A stretch of DNA of 64,000 nt from Pseudeuparius sepicola (lineage: Eukaryota; Arthropoda; Insecta; Coleoptera; Anthribidae): NCBI GenBank assembly GCA_963920635.1, contig OY987298.1, positions 1,674,001 to 1,738,000 on the forward strand. The letters run 5' to 3'. Under the pieces are notes generated by a model, which was given only the letters and a program-made list of their open reading frames with translations, was not told the DNA's origin and did no database searches. Both the position numbers and the translations under genes were made by a program. Below, piece after piece: positions 46,093-57,568 of this stretch; position 1 is the first letter of the stretch, and the number at the start of each line of letters is the position of its first letter.

Positions 46093-48660
46093 ATGCAGGA
46101 TAGTCCAACTTTTATAGATGTATCGAAATCCTAACGGTTTTCGTTATACAGGGCGTCAAAATTCATTTTTTTTTCATGTTTTCTTTAATTTCTCCGGCAA
46201 ACATAAATAGTATAAGACACATAAATAATTTGGCCTGCCTACTTCCACCAGTGCCGGAGGCGCGGGGGTCTATTTTTTAATAAAAAAATGGTACGTTACT
46301 GGATAAATAATCGTTTTTTCCTTCATTAAATTTCCCAATCAATAGTAAGGAAAAAAATATTCTTGACTTGTTTCGAAAAACAGTTTTTGAAAAATTCATT
46401 TTCGTGCGTTTTACCCAGGGACTCTTTAAAGTAAGGAGACCCAGCATTATAGTTTCCAAAGTGAGGCCTATTCTTTCCTCATTCTAATGGTATCAGAGAT
46501 GCCAAGTAGGTATGTCACTTTATTGGAGAATCTATGAATATAACAGGTACTTTGATTGTTCGTAAAAATTAATAATGGTTTCCATGATTTCTAAAAATCA
46601 GACTTGACAATTTAGTTTCTACATTATAGTTGAAATTGATTTTCAGCAATTATTTCCACGAATTTAAGTAATAAGTGTGGTAAGTCAGTGCCGATTTTGC
46701 TTATTTAAGAATTTGTCGCTATTGCACCTTGTTAACCAAGGTTCCCCAATCTATTGGTAATACGTACACTTGAACTTTCTTCCCTTGTTGAATGCATCCA
46801 CCCAAAGAACTTTCACAGATTTCGTGATGGACTAATAAGATTAGGACTAGTAGTACTAATCATGTAGTTTTTCTCGGTGTTCATTATAAAATATTTGTAA
46901 TTTTATTTCTCTCCCAAGGTACCTCACAAACTTAAAATAAACTTGTAGTCGTAGATAAAATCTCTTTAAAAAAAGACCTGACTGAAGCAGAGCTGATTCA
47001 ATTACAATTAGAAACTGACCAATTACAATTCCAATTCCTTTTGTAGGAATGTAATTAGATCCAATTACAATTCCTTTGATATTTTGAAATGTAATTGAAT
47101 TACAATTACAATTACTTGTATTTGGAATTGGAATTGATGCAAACAATTACTTTTTCAATTACTTCTTGTTTGCTTTATTTTCTATTAAATTTGTAGACAC
47201 CAAAATAAGGTAGGTACTTACCTATTTACTTAAAAAACCATAACTGATAACTATATTAAACATTATTTGTTCTGCGATGCAAAAAAATTCTAGTCTTTGT
47301 GTCATTGTAAATGGAAAATATTCAAATTAAAATAAATAAAATGTACAGTATTTTAATGAACAAAACGAATTATATTCAGTAGGTAACAGTATAATATAGT
47401 AATACCTATGTCTAAAAACACAATGGCCTCACAGAGTCACAGCTCAGTTTCTATGAAAATAAAACTGAAAATAAACGGCTACATGAATAGAGAAATAAAA
47501 TAAAATGTATGCAAAAAAATCTTAAGGCCGTGCCATATGGGCTTTACAAGAGATATAAGAAAAATAAAAAAACAGGCCTCATTGTTAAGACAATAGGCAT
47601 TACAAATTGACTATTAATATAGAGATAGAGAATACAGAACAATCGTTGTGACTTGCCAGTGACGCGTAAATAGTAAATGGGAGCGGCATAAGAAAGAAAA
47701 CATTATTGCGGACTTTGTCAGTGATGACGCATTTATTTTGCATTGCATTTTGTTGGCCAGGTTGGCGCAAACAACGTTGCAATACTTATTTCCAAAATCA
47801 ATCCAGGTTTCCCCGATTAATCAGCTCGGGCCGTCGCCGGCCGGCACCGCAAGAGGAGATTGTGTAAGTAATTGTAATTGAAAAAGTAATTGTAATTGAA
47901 AAAGTAATTGTAATTGGACAAGTAATTGTAATTGGAAAAGTAATTGTAATTGAAACAGTAATTGCATTAAAGGAATTTTAAAAAGGAATTGCAATTCTCA
48001 GAAGTAATTGATTTTAAATTACAAGTACAATTCCTTTTTAAAAAGTACTTGATATTAAATTACAATTACTGTCTCTATTTCAAAAGTAATTCCAACTAAG
48101 TACAATTCCATGAAAAGGAATTAATTGACAGTTCAATTACTTTCGCCTAATTACTTGCCCAGCTCTGGACTGAAGCTACCTCCTTAATAACTTAAAATTT
48201 ACGAAATACCATTTTGGTTTTAAACTACTTATACGTAATGCCCACGTAATGGGAATTGTAGGATTACTAAAGGTGATACGGGAAAAATTCGGTTGCAATT
48301 GTTGGGACTACTACAGTACTATAGTACAGGAGGCCGCATTACCTTTAATTGACACATTTGAGTATCTGGAAGTTAGAAAACTGAAAAATTGTGAATTATG
48401 ATGGGAAATATTTGGCCTCCTTTGGAATCTATAGCACTGGCTTGTACCAGCCCCCTTGTGGTCTCCTCGGAGTCTACAGAAAACAAACTTCCCCTCAATT
48501 ATTTAGAAGTTAATATGTGTCTAAACTGTTCCAAATATGTTTGCCTAAACTGTCTTCCTTTAGGAAAAAAATAAAGAAAACTTAAAAAAAACTTTGACGC
48601 TCTGTATATAACGAAAACCGTTAGGATTTCGATACATGTTTATATGAAAAAGTCTGCTTA
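46093..48660. mobile_element. Old hairpin element split by a hAT MITE
   Basis: Left-end sequence 46097-46195 (CAGGATAGTCCAAC, TCGAAATCCTAACGG, ACAGGGCGTCAAA) pairs with 48565-48660 (TTTGACGCTCTGTATATAACG, CCGTTAGGATTTCGATACAT). About 2.4 kb lies between, including the hAT MITE at 46988-48167. The termini are degenerate. Confidence 0.6.
46988..48167. mobile_element. hAT-type MITE built of TAATTG repeats
   Basis: CAGAGCTG at the left and CAGCTCTG at the right are flanked by a perfect 8-bp duplication GACTGAAG (46980-46987, 48168-48175). The end regions consist of variants of TAATTGTAATTGAAAAAG (clearest at 47868-47970) in opposite orientation at the two sides. The middle 700 bp is unrelated unique sequence. 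No coding capacity. The 96-codon minus frame at 46856-47146 is a product of the repeats. Confidence 0.87.
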
Positions 48661-48677
48661 TTTTGACATTTTCTATA

Positions 48678-49373
48678 TACAGGGTGAGTCGAAGTTAAAC
48701 CGCCATACTCAAAATTTGAGTAGGGTTCTTCATATAACATTTTGTCCAAAAACGCTTCGTTTTCGACATACAGGGCGTCAAAGTTTTCTTTTAAAAACAG
48801 AAAAAAATTAGTATTTTCGGTTCCATTTATGCCATCGAGTTGAAAATTGGTACTTTTATGTTTTCTGGGACGGCGATTATGAATTTTCTATCAACTTTCT
48901 TCTAGCCGCTAGAGGGCGTTGGCTACGTCGTTACTTTCGAACAAAAGTGTTTTAAACTTTTTTGTCGTTGACAAATATTATTATATTTATATTATTATAA
49001 ATATTTTTTGTTCAAAATCGAATGTAATTTAATATTCCGCTGTCTAAAATGCAGATTTGTCAACGACAAAAAAGTTTAAAACACTTTTGTTCGAAAGTAA
49101 CGACGTAGCCAACGCCCTCTAGCGGCTAGAAGAAAGTTGATAGAAAATTCATAATCGCCGTCCCAGAAAACATAAAAGTACCAATTTTCAACTCGATAGC
49201 ATAAATGGAACCGAAAATACTAATTTTTTTTCTGTTTTTGAAAGAAAACTTTGACGCCCTGTATGTCGAAAACGAAGCGCTTTTGGACAAAATGTTATAT
49301 GAAGAACCCCATTTATTTCTAAAAATACTACTCAAATTTTGAGTATGGCGGTTTAACTTCGACTCACCCTGTA
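48678..49373. mobile_element. Hairpin MITE (CAGGGTGAGTCGAAGTTAAAC)
   Basis: TACAGGGTGAGTCGAAGTTA pairs with the complement ending at 49373. The arms are about 320 bp with a short AT-rich spacer (about 48985-49050). Each arm contains CTAGAGGGCG (48909 and the mirrored 49111-49122). A second end-like motif, ATACAGGGCGTCAAAG, lies within each arm. Confidence 0.9.
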
Positions 49374-49767
49374 TTCCTGAAGTTTTATCCATAAAATTTG
49401 GACCACCCGTACGTAAAAAAGAAAGAGTAGGAGAATGAGTAAGTATTCCATAAAGCTACTCATGTAAATTGGTTGTTATTTTTCTTGGGACTGTATATAC
49501 AAAGAACTTAGTGAAGTGTGTATACGCTTCACATGCTCGCATACGGCTAATCACAAGCATAGAAGAGTTGAGAGGTTGACACACTGGCTACCGTGTGTGC
49601 TTTTTCAAACATTGCCGGTATTTGTTTATTTTTAATTGTTGTTTGTTTAGAATGGTAGAGCGTGATCAAAATGGATACAGCTTTCTAATTTTCTAAAGTA
49701 TATAGTCTGGTAGGCAGAGAAGAAGAGTAATGTTATTGTTCTAGCATAATTTTAATATCATAAAAAT
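49374..49767. other. No gene seen
   Basis: Short AT-rich stretch with a possible old repeat. No domain-bearing frame. Confidence 0.35.
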
Positions 49768-50115
49768 CGGGTGTCCCGTTCTAGACACTTTTGCGGGCTA
49801 TCTCCTTTATTTTTAGAGATAGAGACTTGCCGTTTTCGCGACACTTTGCTACTTTTTATGAAACAAAAAAATGCCTCAAACAAAATTTTCATAGTCACCT
49901 TCGTTTTTGCGATACAGGGCGAAATTGAAAATTGGCAGTTTTTGGCTATCCCCTGTACCTCAGTTACCTTTTCACATTAATGGAAAAGTAGAAACGCGGT
50001 TTTATATAACTTTTTCTGTAGAATCCAGTGGCGTATAGTCATGTTTTTGATAGCTTTATCCATTTAGGAGATATAAAGCATACTTATGTTTTTTTTTACG
50101 GAAAACCCTGTATTT
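49768..50115. mobile_element. Single-arm relic of a hairpin-type element
   Basis: GGGTGTCCCGTTCTAGACAC at the left and GAAAACCCTGTATTTTTATAG at the right look like element ends, with an internal ATACAGGGCGAAATTG, but the interior is not palindromic. Either an ancestral non-hairpin form or one arm of a lost hairpin. Confidence 0.5.
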
Positions 50116-50564
50116 TTATAGATATTTGAATTCGGCTTGTTTTCAGCTTTGCAGAAATGTATAATAGTATATACTTATTTTAAACAATAAACGAATTTTC
50201 TCAAATTGTACGCGTGACTTTATACTAATAGGCCATAATAATAAAGGAACAATATCACAGCGGACTCTAGGAAAGCCCTGAAGTTGGGAAACCTGGCAAC
50301 ATGGCTTGCGGGTCTGCGCGGCGTGGCCTGTCACTCCATGTCAGTTGATTTTACAAGAAATTTACCAGGACTGATTTGTGTAGTGCGGGTAGTGCTATCG
50401 TCGTTAGATTGCTACGACGAGGCAGTGAGGCAGTGTGTCTCTGGGTGGAAACAGACTGCCCGAAGTGCTGGCGACAGTTTTTTTATAAATTTGTTTTGTT
50501 TGTGCAAAAGTGAAACATTTCTCTAAAAGTTCGAAGAGACGAATCGTTCCTTTACAATTTCAAG
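50116..50564. other. Host-like sequence, no clear gene
   Basis: Moderately GC-rich near 50260-50470. The 80-codon plus frame at 50284-50526 has no domain. Nothing else recognised. Confidence 0.35.
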
Positions 50565-50790
50565 CCTCAAGATGCCTAGAACCGTGGAGGGAAGCTAGAA
50601 CTTAGTTATATACCTGGCTGTAAGTCAAATCGTAATAGTAACTTGAAGTAGCTAGGTTTTCTTTGCTTGACGGCAAGCGGTCAAATTTTATTCGTTTTGG
50701 GCTTTCCAAAGGAGGAAAATTTAAGAATAAAATGATCAAGGGCCAATTGCATAGACAAACTAAAGTACCCTTTAAAATTAAAGGAGCTTT
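50565..50790 (+). pseudogene. Possible THAP-domain relic
   Basis: Plus-strand translation gives SYIPGCKSN near 50605-50630, followed after stops and frame changes by LGFPKEENLRIK near 50696-50733. THAP domains typically start C-x-PGCKSN and contain F-x-FPK-x-E-x-LR-x-KW. The first Cys would be replaced by Tyr, and the reading frame is broken. This could be a decayed transposon exon or a fragment of a THAP gene. Evidence is short. Confidence 0.4.
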
Positions 50791-51711
50791 CTAACAATCC
50801 AACCATTGTTTAGTATTTTTGCTAAAGTTTCTTTAGTTAATGTTAAAGTCAAAAGATAATTGGATGAATGTATTATGAAATTGACACTAACTATGCCATT
50901 TCAATCAGAAGCGATTACTCTCCTTCACAACATGCTGCTCTCTGTCCGGTTGTTGTTTGTATTTTTATGAAAATTTAACCATAAGGGAAGATAGGTAGGT
51001 AATCATCATTTGCCTGATGGCGTATCTAATTATAATTAAAAAGAGGGTTGAACATTTATTAGATTTATTTATTAGCATAGACCCGTTGAACCGTCCCGCT
51101 GCGGCGTTGCCACATGTTTGCACAGGGCTTGTAAGCTTGAGAAGGTTGTGATTAAGTATTAATAAAAAATAAATATTATGTATCTTATCCGGCACACTAC
51201 CTTCAACTATCCCACTTAGAGAAAGTAAAAAATATTGACGGGCGCTTCACGTAGGTACCTACGCCTAATCGACATTTCTCGAAGGTGTTTACACAAAACT
51301 GTCCGCTACCGGACGGCCGCAAGGCCTTAAACCCCGCCATTTGAATCACAAACACACTCCACACGACTATGTACCAACGTACCGTGTGTTTGCTTGAATT
51401 GTTTGAGTTTGCTTCGGGGGCCTTATTAGGAATGCGTTTCTGGTTATCGGCTTTTTAACAGTGCTAATATTTGAGCTGCCTCCGTAATGTTTGTTGACGA
51501 TTTTTTTCTAACAGACCAGCCGGATTTTTACAACAACATAAAATGATATCAAATATAATTATTGTGGTTTTAACGATATATCATCAGTTTGTTTCAATTC
51601 AACGACAAGGTCGAACTTCAATAAAAATAAATGTTTGGTGTGGTATTTTTCGGAATCACATAATGGGGAACTTGAACAATTTTTTTTATTTCTTTAATAT
51701 ATTTGCCTATA
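50791..51711. other. No gene seen
   Basis: AT-rich, with a moderately GC-rich patch at about 51240-51480 that may be ancestral intron. No coding frame with a known domain. Confidence 0.35.
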
Positions 51712-52882
51712 TACAGGGTGTATAACTAAACTGATGGTCAAAAATGAAACCACGTATTCTTCGACTCAAAATAAGGGCACTTCTTCATATATTTTTTTCT
51801 CCTACGGGCCATAGTTTTTTTTTTATACAGAGCGTAGAAATTTAGAGAAAAATACACATATTTCTTAGTATCTCTAGAAGTATACGAGATATTCTCTTCA
51901 AACTTGGCGTGTCACATGAGCGGATGAGTTGTCAAATTTAAGGTTAATATGAAGCTTGTGAGGCCCCCAGTTGCGGAGATACAGGGTGTTACTAACATTA
52001 ATTAGTTCAGAAAAATATGAATACCCTGTATAATCCCTGTATAATTTGTTTTGAATGGTAAATTCAATGGTTAACAAAAAGTAACTCTTAGTATTTTTTC
52101 ATATTCTCAGCCGTTTTTTAATTATTTTCAAAGAACGGCAATGCTGCAATAAAAAAGTCATTTTAAGAATAAATCTAACAATCTGTGGATGTCAATTAAA
52201 CTTGGCATTATTTGAATCATTTGGCTGCCAACTTTGCACATTAGTATCAATATTTTGAAAAATTATATTTTCATTTGAAGAATTGACTGATATGCACTTT
52301 TGCTATGGACTTGCCAATGGCAATAATAAACATGCGGAAACGCATAGTTGCGTGTATTGAAAGAGACGGCGGTCATTTCGAACATTTAATAATTTAATTT
52401 TCTAATAGCAATACGTTTCTTTTATTATTGTTTTTGCCTTTATCATTGCAGCGTTGCCGTTCTTTAAAAATAATTAAGAAACGGCTGCGAATATGAAAAA
52501 ATACTAAGAGATACTTTTTGTTAACCATTCTATTCACCACTCAAAACAAATTAAAACAATGCGATTATACAGGGTATTCATATTTTTCTGAACTAATTAA
52601 TTTTACTAACACCCTGTATCTCCGCAACTGGGAGCCTCAGATGCTTCATGTCAACCATAAGTTTGACGGCTCATCTGCTCATGTGACACGCCAAGTTTGA
52701 AGAAAATATCTCGTATACTTCTAGAAATACTAAGAAGTATGTGTATTTTTCTCCAAACTTCTACGCTCTGTATAAAAAAAACTATGGCCCGTAGGAGAAA
52801 AAAATATATGAAGAAGTGCCCTTATTTTGACTCCAAGAATACGTGGTTTCATTTTTGACCATCGGTTTAGTTACACCCTGTA
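51712..52882. mobile_element. Hairpin element with a captured short element in each arm
   Basis: TACAGGGTGTATAACTAAAC pairs with the complement ending at 52882, with arms of about 480-500 bp. Inside the left arm (about 51980-52031) a unit of about 52 bp begins TACAGGGTGTTACTAAC and ends GAATACCCTGTA, so both its own ends are present. The right arm has its mirror copy (about 52567-52619). Confidence 0.87.
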
Positions 52883-53018
52883 TAGAAAGAGCACATACCA
52901 AATATCAGCCCTCAAATCGCAATATTTAATTTGCAATAAATAATTAAAGTTGTGACCGCAAGCTATTCATTTGAAACGACACGAAAAGCGCGGCAATGGT
53001 TGTGACGTCACTCCACTC

Positions 53019-54300
53019 GATCGCAAGGCCTGCTATAAAGACAGGCCCTGGCGCACAAAAATCACGTGACCATCTTAGCCTGACGTTACATGTCATTTGT
53101 CACATAACTGAAAGCGGCAGCTTGGGTTTTGAGAAGTTTTAAATGTTAAAGTGTTTTTAAACGTCTTAGTTTATATTTTAGAAACAAGTGTTTGTGTCTA
53201 GTGCCGAGTGCGCGTGTGTCCTGGCGGAGGGGAACCGCCCAGGTGTTATTATGGCGTCTGGGTGGGAGTCGTGCCGTCCAAGAGTATTGGTTCCGCTCGC
53301 AACCGACGCGTGAGCGCTGTAAAGGGGAATTCTCCCCCGAACCACACAATAGGGAACCCGGAATGGACATTATGGACAGTATTGGACAGTGGAGCCTGAG
53401 ACACAGAGGGGTGAACTGCTTATGGGAGATCCGCGAGTTCAGACGGTCCGGGTGGCTGGAAGCCGTTCCCGTTGACCACGTTCGGGTTTGTGTATTTATT
53501 GTATTCACCATTCACCTTCTGCGAAATAAATCAGTGTTGTAACGTACTCGAGGATTTTCGTTGTCGACCCACGCCCTGATACGGTTTCTATTCGGTCTTT
53601 CACGCTGCCGATCAACTGAGACCTCGTCAATATTTACAGTATACCTACTGAGGTTAGTTTTCATTTTTATTTCGTAAAAAATAACCTAAATACCAAATAT
53701 TGGGTCTGTTTATATATTATATTTATACATATTACAAAAGCCAGGAAGAAAGTGTCGCCATAACAAACATTTGTTTTGCCCGGGATGAAAATTTCCGCCA
53801 AAAATGGATTCGTCAAATTCCAACTGAGATTTAATTTCTAAAAAACCCTTAAGTAGGTAGGTATGTGTGGCTAACACATTTTCAAGAAAGTGAAACAATT
53901 AAAGTGGACAAATGTGTTGTGGGATGAAAATACCTATAGAGAATATTACCTAAGCTAAAGGAACAATTTTTGAGAATGTCCCAAAATATTGTGACTGCAG
54001 TGCCGTTTAACTCTCAGCCTAAAACAAAACAGCTGAGGCAGGTTGAAAATTTTGAAAAAACAATTAGAGAAATCTTGGATGCACAAATCCAATAATGTAA
54101 TAGATGAAAGCAAAGATCATGATATTGAATATTATGATCTTTGATGAAAGAAAACTTGCCAAATTGTTAAAATTTGTTTTTTCTACTTATCTCCAAAAAT
54201 GCCTTTTATTATATACGACTAAGTTGGTCACGTGACTACGCGATTATGCGTTAGCGCCGTGGCCTGTCTTTATCGTTGGCCTCGACTCGATCGATCAGAA
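53019..54300. repeat. GC-rich unit bounded by diverged inverted repeats
   Basis: CTCGATCGCAAGGCCTGCTATAAAGACAGGCC...CACGTGACC (53015-53085) is matched in reverse at 54222-54300 (GGTCACGTGAC...GGCCTGTCTTTATCG...CTCGATCGATC). Both copies contain TATAAAG or its reverse. 53190-53490 is GC-rich with overlapping frames on both strands and ends near AAATAAATCAGTGTTG. It could be an old transposon with long TIRs carrying a promoter, or a retroelement LTR inside an inverted duplication. No conserved domain is visible. Confidence 0.5.
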
Positions 54301-55317
54301 GGCAGTGACAGGAGTGACAGCTACACAGAATTAGGAAAGGAAGAATGGAAATTGAACGTTAAAATAAACAGTTCGTCGACCCATTCCCAGAGGGATCTGA
54401 TGTAGGTCAAAAATAGAAACCACCTAAAAATCAAAATTTAACAAGCACTTCTTTAACTGAGGCCACAGGACTAGTAATTCTTGGGTCTCGGGTTCAATCG
54501 CACAAGAAGTTTTTTTTTTCATTTTCACTGCATTCTACCTCTTACTTAGGTATATTTATCACTGATTATCATTTTTAGTAATAATTGGACAATGGTTATT
54601 TTGGAGATTATTACTCACAATCTACTCCATAGTTTATTTAAATTCAAAATACTTACCTACCTAATATGAAATTGTCAGTAGCAAGGAAAATGTAATACAT
54701 TGCTCGATGCGTAAGCTCTTTTTGGCCTCGAAGAGAGTTTTAAGAAACGAGGCAACACGGCCATTAAACAACCTCCTCGGCCAGAAAAGTGTGCTTACCT
54801 ACGCATCTCGCAATGTAAATAATTATTTAATACAGCAACACACTCTTCTCAAACATTATCAATAATATCAAGACTGCGATAGACTATAATAAGACGGATA
54901 GGCAAGATTGGAACGTTCTCGTTGATCTTTCTACACAAAGCTTATGTGGTGCTGTAGTTTCTATTTCTATACATGTGCCGCCCATATTAGTTTATACATG
55001 GTGCCGCCGCCCACCAGATGCGCCACCACCAACGAGCTAGTTGACGTCACAACCAAGGAGGGCGCGTTACAAGAATGATTTGAATTATGCAGTTTTTAAT
55101 TGCTTATATATTTATTACATAAAAATAAAAAATGAGTTTTTCTGAACTGTGGTTTTTAATTTAATGTGGTTTTTAATGGCAATAAATTACGTTTGAAAGC
55201 ATAATTTTTCAAATTTAATTTTTGTGCAAGTTCCCCATTGGTCCAGTATTTTTTGAAGGTGGTTTAACTGGACTAAAATATTTAGAGGAGAAATTTCTGA
55301 TCTATTCAATTAAGTTA
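54301..55317. other. Intron sequence with one small hairpin
   Basis: 54696-54817 is a hairpin: TACATTGCTCGATGCGTAAGC pairs with GCTTACCTACGCATCTCGCAATGTA, and TTGGCCTCG pairs with CTCGGCCAG. The rest is AT-rich with no gene seen. Confidence 0.5.
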
Positions 55318-55515
55318 ATAATGAGCCGAGTTTGGAACTGGAACTATTTTTCCAGAAGCCCAGACTTGACCCCACTCGATTTATTTCTGTGGGGCACTTT
55401 GAAGGACGGGTATATGCTGAGAGGTCAAATAATATCGACCAAGTTGAAGAAAAAATATCTCAGCAGATCAGCTGGTGTAACGTTACACACATTGCATTAT
55501 AATGTTGTAACTGCA
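55318..55515 (+). pseudogene. Mariner-type transposase C-terminal relic
   Basis: The plus frame contains SRSPDLTPLDLFLWGTLKD followed by GQIISTKLKKKYLS and THTLHYNV. SPDL-x-PLD-x-FLW is the motif around the last catalytic Asp of Tc1/mariner-related DDE transposases found in many insects. Only about 65 residues are recognisable. The upstream catalytic motifs are absent and the frame soon enters the (TTA)n microsatellite. A dead fragment. Confidence 0.6.
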
Positions 55516-55525
55516 AATAAATTTA

Positions 55526-55558
55526 TATTATTATTATTATTATTTTATTATTATTATC
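55526..55558. repeat. (TTA)n microsatellite at the 3' side of the LINE
   Basis: TTATTATTATTATTATT, an interruption and TTATTATTAT: on the minus strand a (TAA)n tract directly downstream of the LINE 3' end. A matching tract lies at 57942-57968 on the other side. Confidence 0.9.
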
Positions 55559-55674
55559 GACTTAGTCAAAAGGCATTCGCACTCCCTCTACGGGGAACAT
55601 TCACTCAGATCCCGGGTATCCCGGATACCATAAGGATCTGGCTCGGACGAGACCCTTGCCATGTTATCGGGGCC

Positions 55675-57000
55675 TTAGGTGACATTGATGTTGTCGGACG
55701 TTCCTGCATTCCCCATGAATTTCCTGACGGTTCGGGCTGTCGCAAGTAGTACCGCTTTCTGCATGGACCTGTAAAGACTATCAGTTAGACCCAGCTCTTT
55801 TATGTTTCTCAGCAAACTTTTTGGTATGACACCAGTTGTTGACACGATGATTGGGATCGTCTGAACGTTGCCCATTTCCCATTGCCTTCTAATTCGTTCT
55901 TCTAAGTCTCTGTACTTCGCGATCTTCTCGACTTGCTTCACACGCAGGTTGTTGTTGTTCGGGATGGCCACATCAATCAGAGTTGTCTTCCTAGAAATTT
56001 TATCAACTATTATAAGGTCCGGTCTGTTATGGGCAACTCGTTGATCTGTCAGAACTGTACGATCCCAGTACATCTTGTAGTTGCTGTTCTCAAGAACAGG
56101 CTCCGGTGTGTAGCTGTAATATGGGATCCTCTCTGCCTGCACAAGCAGAAGTTTTTCCGCCAGTTCCTGGTGCAAGATCTTGGCAACCGAATCGTGTCGT
56201 TCCTTATATTCCGTTGATGCGAACATCTGACATCCTCCTGTTATGTGCTGGATTGTTTCTGAAGTTGGGCACCCGTATCTGCATCTGTCATCCACTACCG
56301 ATGCATCTCCTACAATGAATTTTAGGTAGTTGCGAGTTGGTATAACCTGATCTTGTATGGCCAGTAGGAAGCCTTCCGTCTCGGGGAACATTCGTCCCGA
56401 GGTCAGCCAATAGTTCGACGCTAACTTGTCGACATGTTCCTGGTTAACCTCATTAGGATGCCTCCCGTGCAGCGGCTTCCCCAACCACCTCTGTAGTGTA
56501 TCGTTGTCGGTTCGGTGGTGATTTTGACGCTCGTGTTCCGTCAGACGTAGCGGTGTTGAGACGTCTGCTCCGCATATAGCTTTATGTAGTGTGGAGCTGT
56601 TGGCCTGTCTCTGGAAATAATTACGCAGATTTATTATTTGCTGGTCCAATTGCTTGCTAAGGTCTGCCAATCCTCTTCCTCCTAGTTGACGTGGCAGAGT
56701 AGTTCTTTCTACGGCGCTACGGGGATGATGTTTATGAGCTTTTGTCAGTAGTGTCCTAACTTTTCGCTGCAGGTTGTTGATGTCCGTGTTGGTCCAATTC
56801 ACTATTCCAAACGAATAGCTGAGTACAGAGCACGCATACGTGTTCAGGGCCTTAAACAAATTCCTGCTGTTAAGATCAGTTCGCACTACTTGTCTTACTC
56901 TCTTGATGAATTCATTCCTTAAATCGATCTTCATTGTTCGATGGTCTATCCTTTGAGCTTGTTTCATACCGAGATACTTGTATGTATCTCCCATGCTCAT
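55675..57000 (-). pseudogene. LINE C-terminal part with restriction-like endonuclease
   Basis: A 441-codon intact frame, beginning MSMGDTYKYLGMKQAQ (RT thumb side). It contains a CCHC zinc knuckle C-x3-C-x7-H-x4-C at residues 240-257 (C240, C244, H252, C257). RPD at 326-328 and LIDVAIP with D343 follow, the pattern of the R2/R4-type restriction-like endonuclease. It ends GTSDNINVT. The ATG is internal to the ancestral polyprotein, not a real start. The long intact frame suggests fairly recent insertion. Confidence 0.88.
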
Positions 57001-57514
57001 TGCTTCGATCTCCTAGCCGTCCTGCATCTCGTGCGCTTTGTTCGAGCTTTCCCCGGATAATATTAAGGGTGCGGCACTTGTCCAGTCCAAACTGCATTCC
57101 GATGTCCCTGGAGAACTCCTCTACAATTTTAAGCATTTGCGTTAGTTGGTTTTTGGTTGCGGTGATCAGTTTTAAATCATCCATATATAATAGGTGATTC
57201 AACTTGATCGCTTCTGCGTTGTTGCTTTTGATAGCGAAGCCATATTTTGTAGAGTTCAACCGATGTGATAGAGGGTTCATCGCCATGCAGAACCACAGTG
57301 GACTGAGTGAATCTCCTTGGAAAATCCCTCTTCGGATGTTGATTGTGTCGGTCTCGATGTTACTGTTTGCGGTTCTGAGTTGTATCTTAGTGCGCCAGGT
57401 TGTCATAACGTGTTCTAAAAAGGAAACTGTATGATGATCTATTTTATACAGCTTTAAGATACCTGTTAGCCAGTCGTGAGGTACGGAATCAAATGCTTTT
57501 TTTGTAGTCCACAT
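56912..57514 (-). pseudogene. LINE reverse transcriptase, catalytic part
   Basis: The frame has motif A (KKAFDSVPH), motif B (RRGIFQGDSLSP) at about residues 61-72, the YMDD catalytic box at residues 110-113 and a GLDKC segment. A 7-T run on the plus strand (57497-57503) is one base too long for the upstream LYMAYVDYKK to join KKAFDSV, so a single-base frameshift cuts the RT in motif A. Near 57035 the frame shifts again, and the correct frame carries a stop at 57013-57015. Confidence 0.85.
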
Positions 57515-57568
57515 AAGCCATGTAGAGGTTTCGTTGCTTGGAATGAGCCTGGTTGCAGATGACAGAGT

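Noticed and set aside
53146..53542. Opposed frames of about 120 codons
   Set aside because: Both strands are open over the same GC-rich stretch, with no recognisable domain. Noted only as part of an inverted-repeat unit.
54438..54515. tRNA-like sequence with GGGTTCAATCGC (B-box-like), a possible 7-bp end stem (ACTTCTT/AAGAAGT) and a following T-run
   Set aside because: The T-stem does not pair, the total is only about 64 nt and no cloverleaf can be drawn. It may be a decayed tRNA-derived SINE, but the support is too weak to call.
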